DNA of 15,699 nt from an uncultured Clostridia bacterium (GCA_934247855.1 CAKQKA010000038.1:1-15699), one strand, 5' to 3'. Positions 7,289 through 14,697 are shown, numbered from the stretch's first letter. A program made the numbers and translations. Notes: generated by a model not told the origin, from the sequence alone.

Positions 7289-7643
7289 GTATTGCAATGA
7301 ATAAAAATACTTTTAAATAATTACGCCAACCGCAGTTACCCCAACGCCTTGCTTTGGTGCCCCTTAGACAAGGGGACGGGGATGCGGAATGCCTGGGGTT
7401 GTAGGGGCGCGCTTTGGGGTAGGGCCCCTGCCGTCTTTTGCCGGCTTTTTGACGCTGAAAAAGCCGTGTATGCAACGGCATTGCCACAAAAAGAATATTT
7501 CCAAAACCGTTAAGCTGTCCGCCTGTGCGTTTTGCCAAACTTTTGCGCGCCAAAAGTTTGAAAACATATATAGGCGGTCAAACTTTTTATAAACAGCGCA
7601 ATCGATTGCCGGGTACAAAATAAAAGAAATTCAAAATTAAGAC

Positions 7644-7801
7644 CAATAATTTTTGCGGCTTAGATACAAGCATTTTTAGTGATTAGATGCAAGCATAGCG
7701 AGACTCATTGATAATGATCGGACGAGATAGACCTTGTCGGTCATTCAGGTCTGCAAACTCCAACAGAAACGAAGTCAGGCGCAGTATATAAGCCGCAAAA
7801 A
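7644..7801. mobile_element. MITE-like palindromic element, copy 2
   Basis: Second copy of the element at 5566-5700, with the same 13-base inverted ends (7650-7662 and 7789-7801). It is 23 bases longer because of an internal near-duplication: TTAGATACAAGCAT is followed after 9 bases by TTAGATGCAAGCAT. The right arm is nearly identical to copy 1, but the left arm of the inner hairpin has diverged and no longer pairs well with it. This copy is probably decaying or has recombined. Its right end abuts the terminator after ychF. Confidence 0.7.
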
Positions 7802-7802
7802 C

Positions 7803-7835
7803 AAAAAACTCGGCTATAAATAAGTCGAGTTTTTT
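7803..7835. terminator. Bidirectional terminator after ychF
   Basis: AAAAAACTCG (7803-7812) pairs with CGAGTTTTTT (7826-7835), and the stem extends inward through a G-U and two more pairs to a loop of about 7 bases. Both strands end in a run of T. It lies about 70 bases past the ychF stop and also closes the plus-strand side. Confidence 0.9.
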
Positions 7836-7881
7836 AATAATTCAAAACATTTTTTGGCTAAATTTACGCCCTAATATCCGC

Positions 7882-7896
7882 CTATAGGTCGGTTAT
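7882..7896 (+). repeat. CTATAGGTYGNTTAT motif, copy 3
   Basis: Reads CTATAGGTCGGTTAT on the plus strand, the only copy in this orientation. It lies 6 bases beyond the end of ychF, and the match to the dapL copy continues through CGGC. Confidence 0.7.
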
Positions 7897-7902
7897 CGGC
7901 TA

Positions 7903-9000
7903 TTAAACATTGAATTTAAACAGAACGACGTCGCCGTCTTTCATGACGTATTCTTTACCTTCAGAGCGGACTTTACCCGCCTCTTTAGCCTTGGTATAGT
8001 TACCGCATTCGAGCAGAGTTTTATAGTCGACTATATCGGCTTTGATAAATCCGCGCTCGAAATCGGAGTGAATTTTGCCCGCAGCCTGAGGCGCTTTCGT
8101 GCCCTCTTTGATAGTCCAGGCGCGGGTTTCCTTTTCGCCCGCGGTTAGATAACTGATAAGACCTAAGAGTTTATACGAAGCTTTGACAAGCCTGGCAAGC
8201 CCGCTTTCTTTAAGCCCCAAATCTTCAAGGAACATTTTCGCGTCGGCGGGATCGAGTTCGGAAATCTCCTCTTCGGTCTTGGCGCAAATTACAAGCACCT
8301 CGTTCCCCTCTTTGGCAGCGAACTCCTTGACTTTCATAACGAGCGGCAGCTCGCTTTCGTCCTTGCCCATATCTTTTTCGTCGATATTGGCGGCGTAAAG
8401 CACGGGTTTAGACGTGAGCAGGAACATTTCGTCCACCATTTTCTTCTCTTCTTCGGTAAACTCTACCGAGCGGACGGGCTTTTCGTCGCTGAGCGCGGCA
8501 TATATGCGTTCAAGCAGTTCAGCCTCTGCCTTAGCCTTTTTATCGCCCGATTTTGCGGTATTTTTAGCGCGGTCAAGGCGTTTTGCAACCGATTCGAGGT
8601 CGGCAAGAATAAGTTCGAGATTGATAATGCCGATATCGCGGATAGGATCTACGCCGCTTTCGACGTGCGTAACGTTATCGTCGGTAAAACAGCGCACCAC
8701 GTGCACGATAGCGTCTACCTCTCTTATATGCGAAAGGAACTTATTGCCAAGCCCCTCGCCCTTGGACGCACCTTTGACAAGCCCTGCGATATCCACAAAT
8801 TCAATGGTTGCAGGCGTAATTTTCTTGCTGTCGTAAAGCGCGGCAAGTTTATCGAGCCGCTCGTCGGGAACGGCAACAATGCCCACGTTTGGCTCTATCG
8901 TGCAGAACGGAAAATTCGCCGCCTGCGCCCCCGCGTGAGTTATTGCATTAAACAAAGTCGATTTACCAACGTTGGGAAGCCCAACTACTCCGAGTTTCAT
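7903..9000 (-). CDS. ychF: YchF/OLA1 family P-loop NTPase
   Basis: A 365-residue Obg-related NTPase. The N-terminal nucleotide-binding domain shows G1 GLPNVGKST (7-15), G3 DIAGLV (70-75) and, in place of the usual NKxD, NIDE (205-208). This is the family signature that lets YchF bind ATP in preference to GTP. A coiled-coil insertion lies around 130-195, and the C-terminal TGS domain occupies about 281-364 (SYLTAGEKETRAWTIKEGTK, then HSDFERGFIKADIV). YchF associates with ribosomes and affects stress responses; its exact role is unsettled. The length is typical. The ATG at 8998-9000 follows AGAGG. It has its own near-consensus promoter at 9058-9086 and a terminator at 7803-7835, so it looks monocistronic. 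Confidence 0.97.
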   Translation of the reverse strand: MKLGVVGLPNVGKSTLFNAITHAGAQAANFPFCTIEPNVGIVAVPDERLDKLAALYDSKKITPATIEFVDIAGLVKGASKGEGLGNKFLSHIREVDAIVHVVRCFTDDNVTHVESGVDPIRDIGIINLELILADLESVAKRLDRAKNTAKSGDKKAKAEAELLERIYAALSDEKPVRSVEFTEEEKKMVDEMFLLTSKPVLYAANIDEKDMGKDESELPLVMKVKEFAAKEGNEVLVICAKTEEEISELDPADAKMFLEDLGLKESGLARLVKASYKLLGLISYLTAGEKETRAWTIKEGTKAPQAAGKIHSDFERGFIKADIVDYKTLLECGNYTKAKEAGKVRSEGKEYVMKDGDVVLFKFNV

Positions 9001-9057
9001 AATCTACCTCTGCGCCCGCACCCCCGCGAGCGATTTTTTATTCACAATCGTTAGATT

Positions 9058-9086
9058 ATTATACCGCAATATTCGGTTTAATTCAA
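9058..9086 (-). promoter_or_regulatory. Promoter of ychF
   Basis: On the minus strand, TTGAAT (9081-9086), a 17-base spacer and a perfect TATAAT (9058-9063). The predicted start lies about 50 bases before the ychF ATG. Confidence 0.75.
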
Positions 9087-9183
9087 CAATTTTTCATTCT
9101 TTTCGCAAAGATTATCGTTTCCCTCGCCAAATAGTTGCAAATATTATGCAGCGGTCGATGTGCGCCTACCTAGGTAAACGCAC

Positions 9184-9219
9184 AAAAAAACGCACACCGA
9201 AGCGGTGTGCGATTTTTTT
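9184..9219. terminator. Bidirectional terminator after rpsI
   Basis: CGCACACCG (9191-9199) pairs perfectly with CGGTGTGCG (9203-9211), with A and T tracts on both sides, 24 bases past the rpsI stop. An adjacent weaker hairpin, GTGCG with CGCAC (9160-9183) around TACCTAGGTA, shares the same GTGCG/CGCAC sequences and could pair alternatively. Confidence 0.92.
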
Positions 9220-9242
9220 GATGTAATGCAGATATATGCAAA

Positions 9243-9656
9243 TTATCTCTTGGAGAACTGAGGAGCTCTACGAGCTTTCTTCAAGCCGTATTTCTTTCTT
9301 TCCTTCATTCTCGGATCTCTGGTGAGATAGCCTTCTTTCTTAACGGCGGAACGAAGTTCGGGTTCGGCAACGATGAGCGCGCGGGCGATACCGTGTCTGA
9401 TAGCGCCTGCCTGACCGGTGAAGCCACCGCCCTGAACGTTAACGAAAACGTCGTAAGCGGATTCTTTACCCGTGAGCACCAGCGGCTGACGAATAACGAG
9501 TTTTAAAGTTTCGAGATCGCAGTATTCGTCGATAGTTCTTCCGTTGATAACGATGTTACCTGTACCACCGGGGATAAGTCTTACCCTGGCGATTGCTTTC
9601 TTTCTTCTTCCTGTTCCCCAGTACTGAACTTTTTTCTTAGCGGTTTTAGCAGTCAT
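9243..9656 (-). CDS. rpsI: Small-subunit ribosomal protein S9 (uS9)
   Basis: A 137-residue uS9. Landmarks are YWGTGRRKKAIARVRL (12-27), the GNIVINGR segment, VNVQGGGFTGQAGAIRHGIA (92-111) and the basic tail ending APQFSKR, whose last arginine reaches the P-site tRNA in known ribosome structures. Length and tail are typical. The ATG at 9654-9656 has a strong AGGAGG site, and the rplM stop is 15 bases upstream, giving the near-universal rplM-rpsI operon. Confidence 0.98.
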   Translation of the reverse strand: MTAKTAKKKVQYWGTGRRKKAIARVRLIPGGTGNIVINGRTIDEYCDLETLKLVIRQPLVLTGKESAYDVFVNVQGGGFTGQAGAIRHGIARALIVAEPELRSAVKKEGYLTRDPRMKERKKYGLKKARRAPQFSKR

Positions 9657-9671
9657 GATCGCTTCCTCCTA

Positions 9672-10103
9672 TCAGTCCAATTTGAGAGTTTCGGGTTGCT
9701 GAGCAGCATGTTCGTGCTTGTCACCCTTGTACACTCTGAGTTTCTTCAGCATAGATTTGCCGAGCGTGTTGTGCGGGAGCATTCCCTTGACAGCCTCGTA
9801 AACTACAACATCAGACTTGGTTGCCATCATCTGTTTGTAAGGAGTCTGTTTAAGACCGCCTACATAACCGGTATGATAGGTATACATCTTCTTTTCGAGT
9901 TTCTTACCGGTAAGAACTACCTTATCGGTATTGATAACTATTACGTAATCGCCCATATCAACGTTAGGAGTGAATGTGGGCTTATTTTTTCCTCTGAGAA
10001 TAGTAGCAACTTGCGACGCGAGTCTACCTAAGACCATTCCTTCGGCGTCGACAACGTACCACTTTACTTCCGCCTTTCCCGGCTTTTCCATAAAGGTGTT
10101 CAT
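9672..10103 (-). CDS. rplM: Large-subunit ribosomal protein L13 (uL13)
   Basis: A 143-residue uL13, an early-assembling protein that binds 23S rRNA. Landmarks are KWYVVDAEGMVLGRLASQVA (14-33), ILRGKNKPTFTPNVDMGDYV, VLTGKKLEKKMYTYHTGYVG, and the KGMLPHNTLGKSMLKKLRVY segment with GxxHEHAAQQPE near the end. The ATG at 10101-10103 follows AGGAG at a slightly long 10-12 base distance; a second Met at residue 5 is possible but has no better site. It is first in the two-gene operon with rpsI, driven by the promoter at 10210-10238. Confidence 0.98.
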   Translation of the reverse strand: MNTFMEKPGKAEVKWYVVDAEGMVLGRLASQVATILRGKNKPTFTPNVDMGDYVIVINTDKVVLTGKKLEKKMYTYHTGYVGGLKQTPYKQMMATKSDVVVYEAVKGMLPHNTLGKSMLKKLRVYKGDKHEHAAQQPETLKLD

Positions 10104-10203
10104 TTCTGATACTCTCCTGAAAATTTGATTTTTTATAAATAAGAAAAATCTTCCGAAAAAGAGGGGCTATTTCCTTTTCAACCAACTTTCCCTAATAATC
10201 AGC
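10104..10203 (-). ncRNA. Possible L13 autoregulatory leader of rplM
   Basis: The rplM transcript should have a leader of about 100 bases. Such leaders in Firmicutes often carry an L13-binding structure used for feedback control. Here I can see GATTTTT pairing with AAAAATC near the ribosome binding site, and a possible GGCT/AGCC stem further 5'. I cannot confirm that these match the known L13-leader model, so the call is tentative. Confidence 0.3.
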
Positions 10204-10209
10204 CTAACT

Positions 10210-10238
10210 ATTCTATAAAATTCCGATTTTTAAGTCAA
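10210..10238 (-). promoter_or_regulatory. Promoter of rplM-rpsI
   Basis: On the minus strand, TTGACT (10233-10238), a 17-base spacer and TAGAAT (10210-10215): five of six matches in each box. This is one of the strongest promoters in the window, as expected for ribosomal protein genes. Confidence 0.88.
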
Positions 10239-10409
10239 CTGTTTTTTGCGGTTTTTTCGTTTTTCGCCAAAATTTTTATGCGGCACTATATAATATTGCT
10301 ATAAACCGCACGCCGAGTCGCCCTAAAGCGCAGCCATAAACGGCTAAACGGCAACCATAAAAGGCAATCGATAACCGAAAAAACACCGCCGACTTACCCG
10401 AAATACCGA
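10239..10409. other. Intergenic region between the acyl-CoA ligase and rplM
   Basis: No gene is visible. On the minus strand a hairpin TGCGG with CCGCA (about 10273-10306, long loop) could weakly end the ligase transcript, but it lacks a T tract. Two 15-base units, GCAGCCATAAACGGC (10330-10344) and GCAACCATAAAAGGC (10351-10365), form a short imperfect direct repeat. Confidence 0.4.
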
Positions 10410-12119
10410 TTAAGCGGTTTTTGCCGCCTCTTCTTTTTCGAGCACGGTATACGCGACCTTTCCCACCAAAGTTTTGGGCAGTTCGGTTCTGAACTCTACA
10501 TCGTAAGGCATTGCGTATTTTGCGATATTCTTTTTGCAGTATTCCAGAATATCGTTTTTAACGGTATCGTCGGGAATGTAGCCCTCTTTAAGCACGACAA
10601 ACGCCTTGACCTTCTGCATTTTGTACGGATCTTTAACGCCGATAACGCAACTCATCTGCACGGCGGGGTGTCCGTCGATTATGTTTTCTATCTGCGACGG
10701 ATAAACGTTATATCCGCTTGTTATGATCATTCTTTTAATACGCTGTTTAAAGAAGATAAAACCCTCTTCGTCCATAAAGCCGAGGTCGCCCGTATGCAGC
10801 CACACATGACCGTCGGCGTGCGTCCTGAGCGTATCGGCGGTTTCCTGCGGTCTGTCGAGATAACCGAGCATAACGGACGGTCCGCGCAGACAGATTTCGC
10901 CGTCCTCGTTCGCGTCGCAAGGCTCGGTCGTGCCAGGCTTACATATCATATAATAAGTATCAGGGTACGGAATACCGATAGAACCCTCTTTTTCTTTGTC
11001 GTACGGGGTTAAGCAACTTGCGGTAACGCATTCGGTGGTACCGTAACCCTCTCTTATACGCACCGAACAGTTGTGCGATTTGAGGAACGCGTCGAATTTC
11101 TTTTTCAGCTCGACCGAGAGCGAATCGCCGCCGGAAAACACGCCTTTCAGGCAGCTTAAATCGGCTTTATCTAAATACTGATTACGCGTAAGAGCCTCGA
11201 ACAAAGTAGGCACGCCCGCAATAAAGTTGGGGCGATTTTTCATAATCAGTTCGGCATAAGATTTAACGTTGAACCTCGGCACCAAAATCGACGTACCGCC
11301 CGCCACCATTATAGTGTGAATACATACGCCCAGACCGAAGCCGTGAAACACGGGCATTGCCGCAAGCATTTTTGCGCCGCGAACGGGATAATGCGCCATT
11401 TCTATCGTCTGGCAAGCAAGCGCGTTAAAGTTGAGGTTGGAAAGCATTATGCCTTTCGTTACGCCTGTCGTACCGCCCGAAAACAAAATTACGGCAGGAT
11501 CGACATCCTTTTTATGTGCGGCGGTAACGACGGTTTTTTTGCCGGCTTTTATGAAATCGCTCCATAAAATCATCTTGCCGCCGGTCTTGACGCTTTTTTG
11601 CTTTTTTGTCTTGATAAACAACCTATAGGCGGACTTCTTGACAAAATTAAGCTCGTCCTCCGCCCCGGTTATTATCAATTTTTCCAGATCGGTTTTCTTT
11701 AAAACCTCGTTGAATTTTTCTGCAAACTGATCAAGCGTAATACAGAACCTGCTACCCGCGGTCTTTATATAAAATATAATTTCGCCCTCAGCCGAAAGCG
11801 GATGAATCATACTCGCTATCGCGCCGATATAATTGAGCGCGTAAAGCGAAAACACCGCCTGCGGAACGTTGGGCAGACATATAGTTACTTTGTCGCCGGG
11901 GCGAACGCCCAGCGCGGTATATGCCGCAGCCGTTTCCAGAACTTTTTGTTTTAACGCTTTGAACTTAGTTTTTACGCCCATATACGATAAAGCCACGTTG
12001 GACGGAACTTCGTCCGCCGTTTCTAAAACTTTATCCGATATCGAGCCCTTGGGATATTCGAGATTAAACATCCTGTCTCCGTAACTCGAAAGCCACGGCG
12101 CCGAATTGTAATCGATCAT
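10410..12119 (-). CDS. AMP-forming acyl-CoA synthetase (fatty-acid CoA ligase-like)
   Basis: A 569-residue member of the ANL adenylate-forming superfamily, which activates a carboxylic acid with ATP and transfers it to CoA. Motifs are the P-loop SGGTTGVTKG (214-223), PVFHGFGLG (256-264), GYGTTE (358-363), LHTGDLG (441-447), the hinge near KQRIKRM (458-464) and the catalytic lysine K554 in LPKTLVGKVAYTVL. There is no transmembrane segment or carrier domain. The motif set resembles medium- or long-chain acyl-CoA ligases, but the chain length and true substrate cannot be read from the sequence. The ATG at 12117-12119 follows GAGGAG. The E2-like gene lies 155 bases upstream on the same strand, so the two may share a transcript and an acyl-CoA substrate. 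A copy of the dispersed 15-base motif encodes residues around 165-169 (AYRLFI). Confidence 0.9.
   Translation of the reverse strand: MIDYNSAPWLSSYGDRMFNLEYPKGSISDKVLETADEVPSNVALSYMGVKTKFKALKQKVLETAAAYTALGVRPGDKVTICLPNVPQAVFSLYALNYIGAIASMIHPLSAEGEIIFYIKTAGSRFCITLDQFAEKFNEVLKKTDLEKLIITGAEDELNFVKKSAYRLFIKTKKQKSVKTGGKMILWSDFIKAGKKTVVTAAHKKDVDPAVILFSGGTTGVTKGIMLSNLNFNALACQTIEMAHYPVRGAKMLAAMPVFHGFGLGVCIHTIMVAGGTSILVPRFNVKSYAELIMKNRPNFIAGVPTLFEALTRNQYLDKADLSCLKGVFSGGDSLSVELKKKFDAFLKSHNCSVRIREGYGTTECVTASCLTPYDKEKEGSIGIPYPDTYYMICKPGTTEPCDANEDGEICLRGPSVMLGYLDRPQETADTLRTHADGHVWLHTGDLGFMDEEGFIFFKQRIKRMIITSGYNVYPSQIENIIDGHPAVQMSCVIGVKDPYKMQKVKAFVVLKEGYIPDDTVKNDILEYCKKNIAKYAMPYDVEFRTELPKTLVGKVAYTVLEKEEAAKTA
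11614..11628 (-). repeat. CTATAGGTYGNTTAT motif, copy 4 (inside the acyl-CoA ligase)
   Basis: Reads CTATAGGTTGTTTAT on the minus strand, within the coding sequence, where it encodes part of AYRLFI (residues 164-169), a linker region between the N-terminal lobe and the P-loop. Confidence 0.7.
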
Positions 12120-12274
12120 TTTTTTCTCCTCGTTCTCTTCACTCTCTCTTCAAATATAATAAAATAAGAATAACAAGCGGCAGAGTTAAAAACCATACCC
12201 CGCTTAACGCCTGTTTTTTCCGATCAATAATTATTATGCCCGTCAGACACCTGATTTTCCATAATATTTTTTAT

Positions 12275-13276
12275 TTACCGCAACAAACTCTCGAAGTCCA
12301 CGGGCGCACCCGACTCTTCTTCAAGAATCGCGGGATGTTCGAGCAGATATTTAAACAATTTGAAACTTTTTGCGAAATAGAATCCGTCGGCAATACGTTC
12401 GTCTACGGTAAGCCCGACGGGCATCATACGCTTAAAAACCACGTTACCGGCCTCGTCAAACACGGGGCGATTTTTGATTTCGCCTATTATTACAAACACC
12501 GAATTGGTGCCCCAGTTTGCAAGATGATGATAACTTGCCGTAGCCTTGATACTTCCCAAATTTGATACGAAAACAGTGCAATGATACGGATCGTATTCGA
12601 GAAAATCCTTGGGAAGCCAACCGTGATAATCAAGACGATTAAGACAATGAACGATGAACTTTATCATAAAACGCGGAAACTTGACGAGCGTGCCCATAAT
12701 ATCGGTTGCGCCGTCGTTTTCGTCCATTTTGCGCACTTTGGTTACGAACTTTTCCACCTTTTGGTGCATTTGCTCCACAGCGGAACGTTCGTCGTTCGTA
12801 TCGAAACGCATTATCGCAAGCGCTTCGTCGCTCTTATCTTCAAACTTGCGCTTGGCGGTAAAGGCAAACGAAATATTGTTGCGCTCGTACAGCCTGTGCC
12901 CCTGATAAAAATAATTCATCTTCGGACGGGCGGCGATAGTCTTACCGAGAGCCGCCAGAACATAATGGAAAACCGTGTATTTAAACGACGGAGAATTCGC
13001 ATTTTTTTCGGCAACGTATTTATCGAGCTCGGTCACGTCTATGTAATCGTTCATACACGCTTCGTTATCAGTGCGGTTGGGCAACAAATACGGCATAAAC
13101 GCGTGCATCGAATCGAGCTTTCTTATGCGCCTGCCGTCCTTACGGTCGCCGCGCTTGCGCTTGGGCTTGTCCGATTTTTTTGCGCCGTCGGTCGCAGGGC
13201 TGACGTCGGTAGCAGTTTCGGTTTTAAGCGCGATTTCGGTAGTTGCAGACTCTGCGTTTTTATCGTTTTTCTCCAT
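12275..13276 (-). CDS. E2/CAT-fold acyltransferase-like protein, catalytic His replaced
   Basis: A 333-residue protein resembling the catalytic domain of 2-oxoacid dehydrogenase E2 subunits, without lipoyl or peripheral-subunit-binding domains. Residues 1-55 are a polar, probably disordered extension rich in Thr, Lys and Arg. The core then follows: FHYVLAALGKTIAARPKMN (103-121), VFVSNLGSIKA (235-245) with the usual SNLG turn, and MPVGLTVDERIADGFYFAKS (285-304). In true E2 enzymes the last motif is HRVxDG, with a catalytic His and Asp. Here the Asp (D297) is kept but the His position is E293. Acyl transfer by the normal mechanism is therefore doubtful; the protein may use another base, or be a binding or regulatory paralogue. 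It has a strong promoter (13358-13386) and lies upstream of the acyl-CoA ligase. The ATG follows AAGG. Confidence 0.75.
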   Translation of the reverse strand: MEKNDKNAESATTEIALKTETATDVSPATDGAKKSDKPKRKRGDRKDGRRIRKLDSMHAFMPYLLPNRTDNEACMNDYIDVTELDKYVAEKNANSPSFKYTVFHYVLAALGKTIAARPKMNYFYQGHRLYERNNISFAFTAKRKFEDKSDEALAIMRFDTNDERSAVEQMHQKVEKFVTKVRKMDENDGATDIMGTLVKFPRFMIKFIVHCLNRLDYHGWLPKDFLEYDPYHCTVFVSNLGSIKATASYHHLANWGTNSVFVIIGEIKNRPVFDEAGNVVFKRMMPVGLTVDERIADGFYFAKSFKLFKYLLEHPAILEEESGAPVDFESLLR

Positions 13277-13357
13277 AAAACCTTCAAAGCAAAAACCTAA
13301 ATTTGCCAGTTATTAATCAATAACGACGGTAATTGCCTAACTATTTTAAACAAAAGA

Positions 13358-13386
13358 ATCTTATCACATCGACTTATGAATGTCAA
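13358..13386 (-). promoter_or_regulatory. Promoter of the E2-like gene
   Basis: On the minus strand, a perfect TTGACA (13381-13386), a 17-base spacer and TAAGAT (13358-13363) with an extended TGA just before the -10. The leader of about 75 bases contains a small GTTATT-GATT-AATAAC hairpin. It probably also serves the acyl-CoA ligase downstream. Confidence 0.85.
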
Positions 13387-13406
13387 CGTTTTTGACTTTT
13401 ATATAT

Positions 13407-13447
13407 AAAAAAGCACGGGTTTGCCTGTTTTTACCCCATGCTTTTTT
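13407..13447. terminator. Terminator after dapF-dapL
   Basis: On the minus strand GCATGGG (13435-13441) pairs with CCCGTGC (13413-13419), with one G-U pair, followed by a run of six T. A matching A tract precedes the stem, so it can work in both directions. It lies 36 bases past the dapL stop. Confidence 0.85.
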
Positions 13448-13482
13448 CAAGTTGTTATGCTATTGCTTAATATTCTGTTATA

Positions 13483-14697
13483 CTATTGCCTATTACTTTT
13501 TCCGGTCTGACTTGTTTCGTCTTGTTTGTGCGTTTGTTCGACAATCGCTTCTTTGCCATGTCTATCCAAAAACTCGCCGATTCTTAAAGCACCCTCGTCG
13601 GCGGCGTCGGCAGTGCAAAGGCAGGAAATTCTGATCGAGTTTTCAGCGCCGAAGCCCTCGCCCGGGGTAACGCACACCGCGCTTTTTTCAAGAAGATCCA
13701 AGGCGAACCACTCACCGCTTACGCCCACGTTCACGAATATGTACGGCGCATAAACCCCGCCCGAAAAACCATAACCGCGTTTTACAAACGGAGCGGCAAG
13801 CACCTCTGCATTTTTACGATAGTATTCCCTGCGGGCGTAAAACTCCGCCGACATATTGTAAGAAAACGCAGCAAGCGCGGCATGCTGAGCAGTAATATTT
13901 ACGCCGTTATATTTTAGCGAAAGCAGTTTTTTAAACGCGCCGTACAACGGGTTTTGTTTTTTGATAACGGTAAACCCGCAACGCACCCCGGTAAATGACA
14001 AACTCTTTGAAAAAGTTCTGACCTCGCACACTGTGGAGCAAGCCGCCTTTGTAACGAAAGGCGGCGTGTATTCATCGTCGAAAAAAGCGTAAGCGGCATC
14101 GAGAATAATAACTCCGCCGCGCGCGTTTTCGTACTCGCACAGGTCGATAAACGGCTTATAGCCCAACTTTTCACCCGTGGGGTTGCACGGTGAACATATA
14201 AAACAAAGGTCGCAATTATTCTCTTTTGCTTTTTTTACGTAGTCGCTTTCGACGCCGCCGAAAAAGGCGGTTTTAATCTTATATGCAGCGCAAAGTTCGG
14301 CGTAAAGCGGATAGGACGGCACAGGCAAAAACGCGCAGTTGAACTCGGCAAGCGAGGCAAGGTCGGCAAGCGCGGGTTTTGCGCCCGCCGTTATGAATAC
14401 CTCGTCAGTCTCAACCTCGCACCCGAGCGTTTTGTAATATTCGCAAATCGCCTTGCGCAACGGTAAAAAGCCGTAGTCGGGCGGGTAGCCGCTGAACGTT
14501 TCCGTACGGGATAAATCGTACGCCGACTTTTTCATTTTTCTCGCAATCGATTTGGGAACAGGCAGTTTTACGTCGCCTACACCGAGATCTATCACCTTGA
14601 TTTTTGGGTTGTTTTTCTTGAAAGCCCTTACTCTTTCGTCGGTTTTTGCAAAGACGTAATCGCCGATAATCGACCTATAGCCAGATTTTACTAACAT
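13483..14697 (-). CDS. dapL: LL-diaminopimelate aminotransferase
   Basis: A 404-residue fold-type I PLP aminotransferase. DapL converts tetrahydrodipicolinate directly to LL-diaminopimelate with glutamate as amino donor, bypassing the succinylase and acetylase routes. Visible landmarks are IDLGVGDVKLPVP (36-48), SGYPPDYGFLPLRKAI (69-84), FITAGAKPALADL (101-113), CSPCNPTG with N172 (168-175), DAAYAFF (200-206), the PLP lysine K231 in TFSKSLSFTGVRCG, GGVYAPYIFV (313-322) and R356 in NSIRIS, which should hold the substrate carboxylate. The GGVxAPYI and GYPP segments favour DapL over other family members, and the upstream neighbour is dapF, the next enzyme. Its ATG overlaps the dapF stop by 7 bases (ATGTTAG), so translation is probably coupled. 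The last 20 or so residues are a polar tail. Residues 6-12 (GYRSIIG) are encoded by a dispersed 15-base motif. Confidence 0.88.
   Translation of the reverse strand: MLVKSGYRSIIGDYVFAKTDERVRAFKKNNPKIKVIDLGVGDVKLPVPKSIARKMKKSAYDLSRTETFSGYPPDYGFLPLRKAICEYYKTLGCEVETDEVFITAGAKPALADLASLAEFNCAFLPVPSYPLYAELCAAYKIKTAFFGGVESDYVKKAKENNCDLCFICSPCNPTGEKLGYKPFIDLCEYENARGGVIILDAAYAFFDDEYTPPFVTKAACSTVCEVRTFSKSLSFTGVRCGFTVIKKQNPLYGAFKKLLSLKYNGVNITAQHAALAAFSYNMSAEFYARREYYRKNAEVLAAPFVKRGYGFSGGVYAPYIFVNVGVSGEWFALDLLEKSAVCVTPGEGFGAENSIRISCLCTADAADEGALRIGEFLDRHGKEAIVEQTHKQDETSQTGKSNRQ
14666..14680 (-). repeat. CTATAGGTYGNTTAT motif, copy 5 (inside dapL)
   Basis: Reads CTATAGGTCGATTAT on the minus strand and encodes part of GYRSII at the N-terminus of DapL, in the same reading frame (xYRxxI) as the copy inside the acyl-CoA ligase. 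Confidence 0.75.

Larger units (their letters stand above)
6839..7643. other. Hairpin- and repeat-rich non-coding region
   Basis: About 800 bases without a supportable gene, dense in perfect or near-perfect hairpins. These are 6928-6949 (CTTTCCC with GGGAGAG), 6980-6996 (TTCGCC with GGCGAA), 7002-7024 (TTTTAC with GTAAAA), 7183-7203 (TTCCCCCG with CGGGGGAA), 7442-7466 (CGGCTTTTT with AAAAAGCCG) and 7536-7560 (CAAACTTTTG with CAAAAGTTTG). The block from 6928 to about 6976 has the GGGAG-GTCA-TGAC-GAGGG layout of intergenic palindromes common in Firmicutes. Short open frames here (such as 7389-7592) have skewed composition, no family and no good ribosome binding site. It looks like a site where dispersed repeats have accumulated. 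Confidence 0.6.

Noticed and set aside
7389..7592. Small protein of 67 codons in the repeat-rich gap
   Set aside because: It spans two perfect hairpins, has no convincing ribosome binding site, and its composition looks like translated repeat DNA.
10273..10306. Terminator after the acyl-CoA ligase
   Set aside because: The TGCGG/CCGCA stem has only five pairs, a very long loop and no T tract after it.
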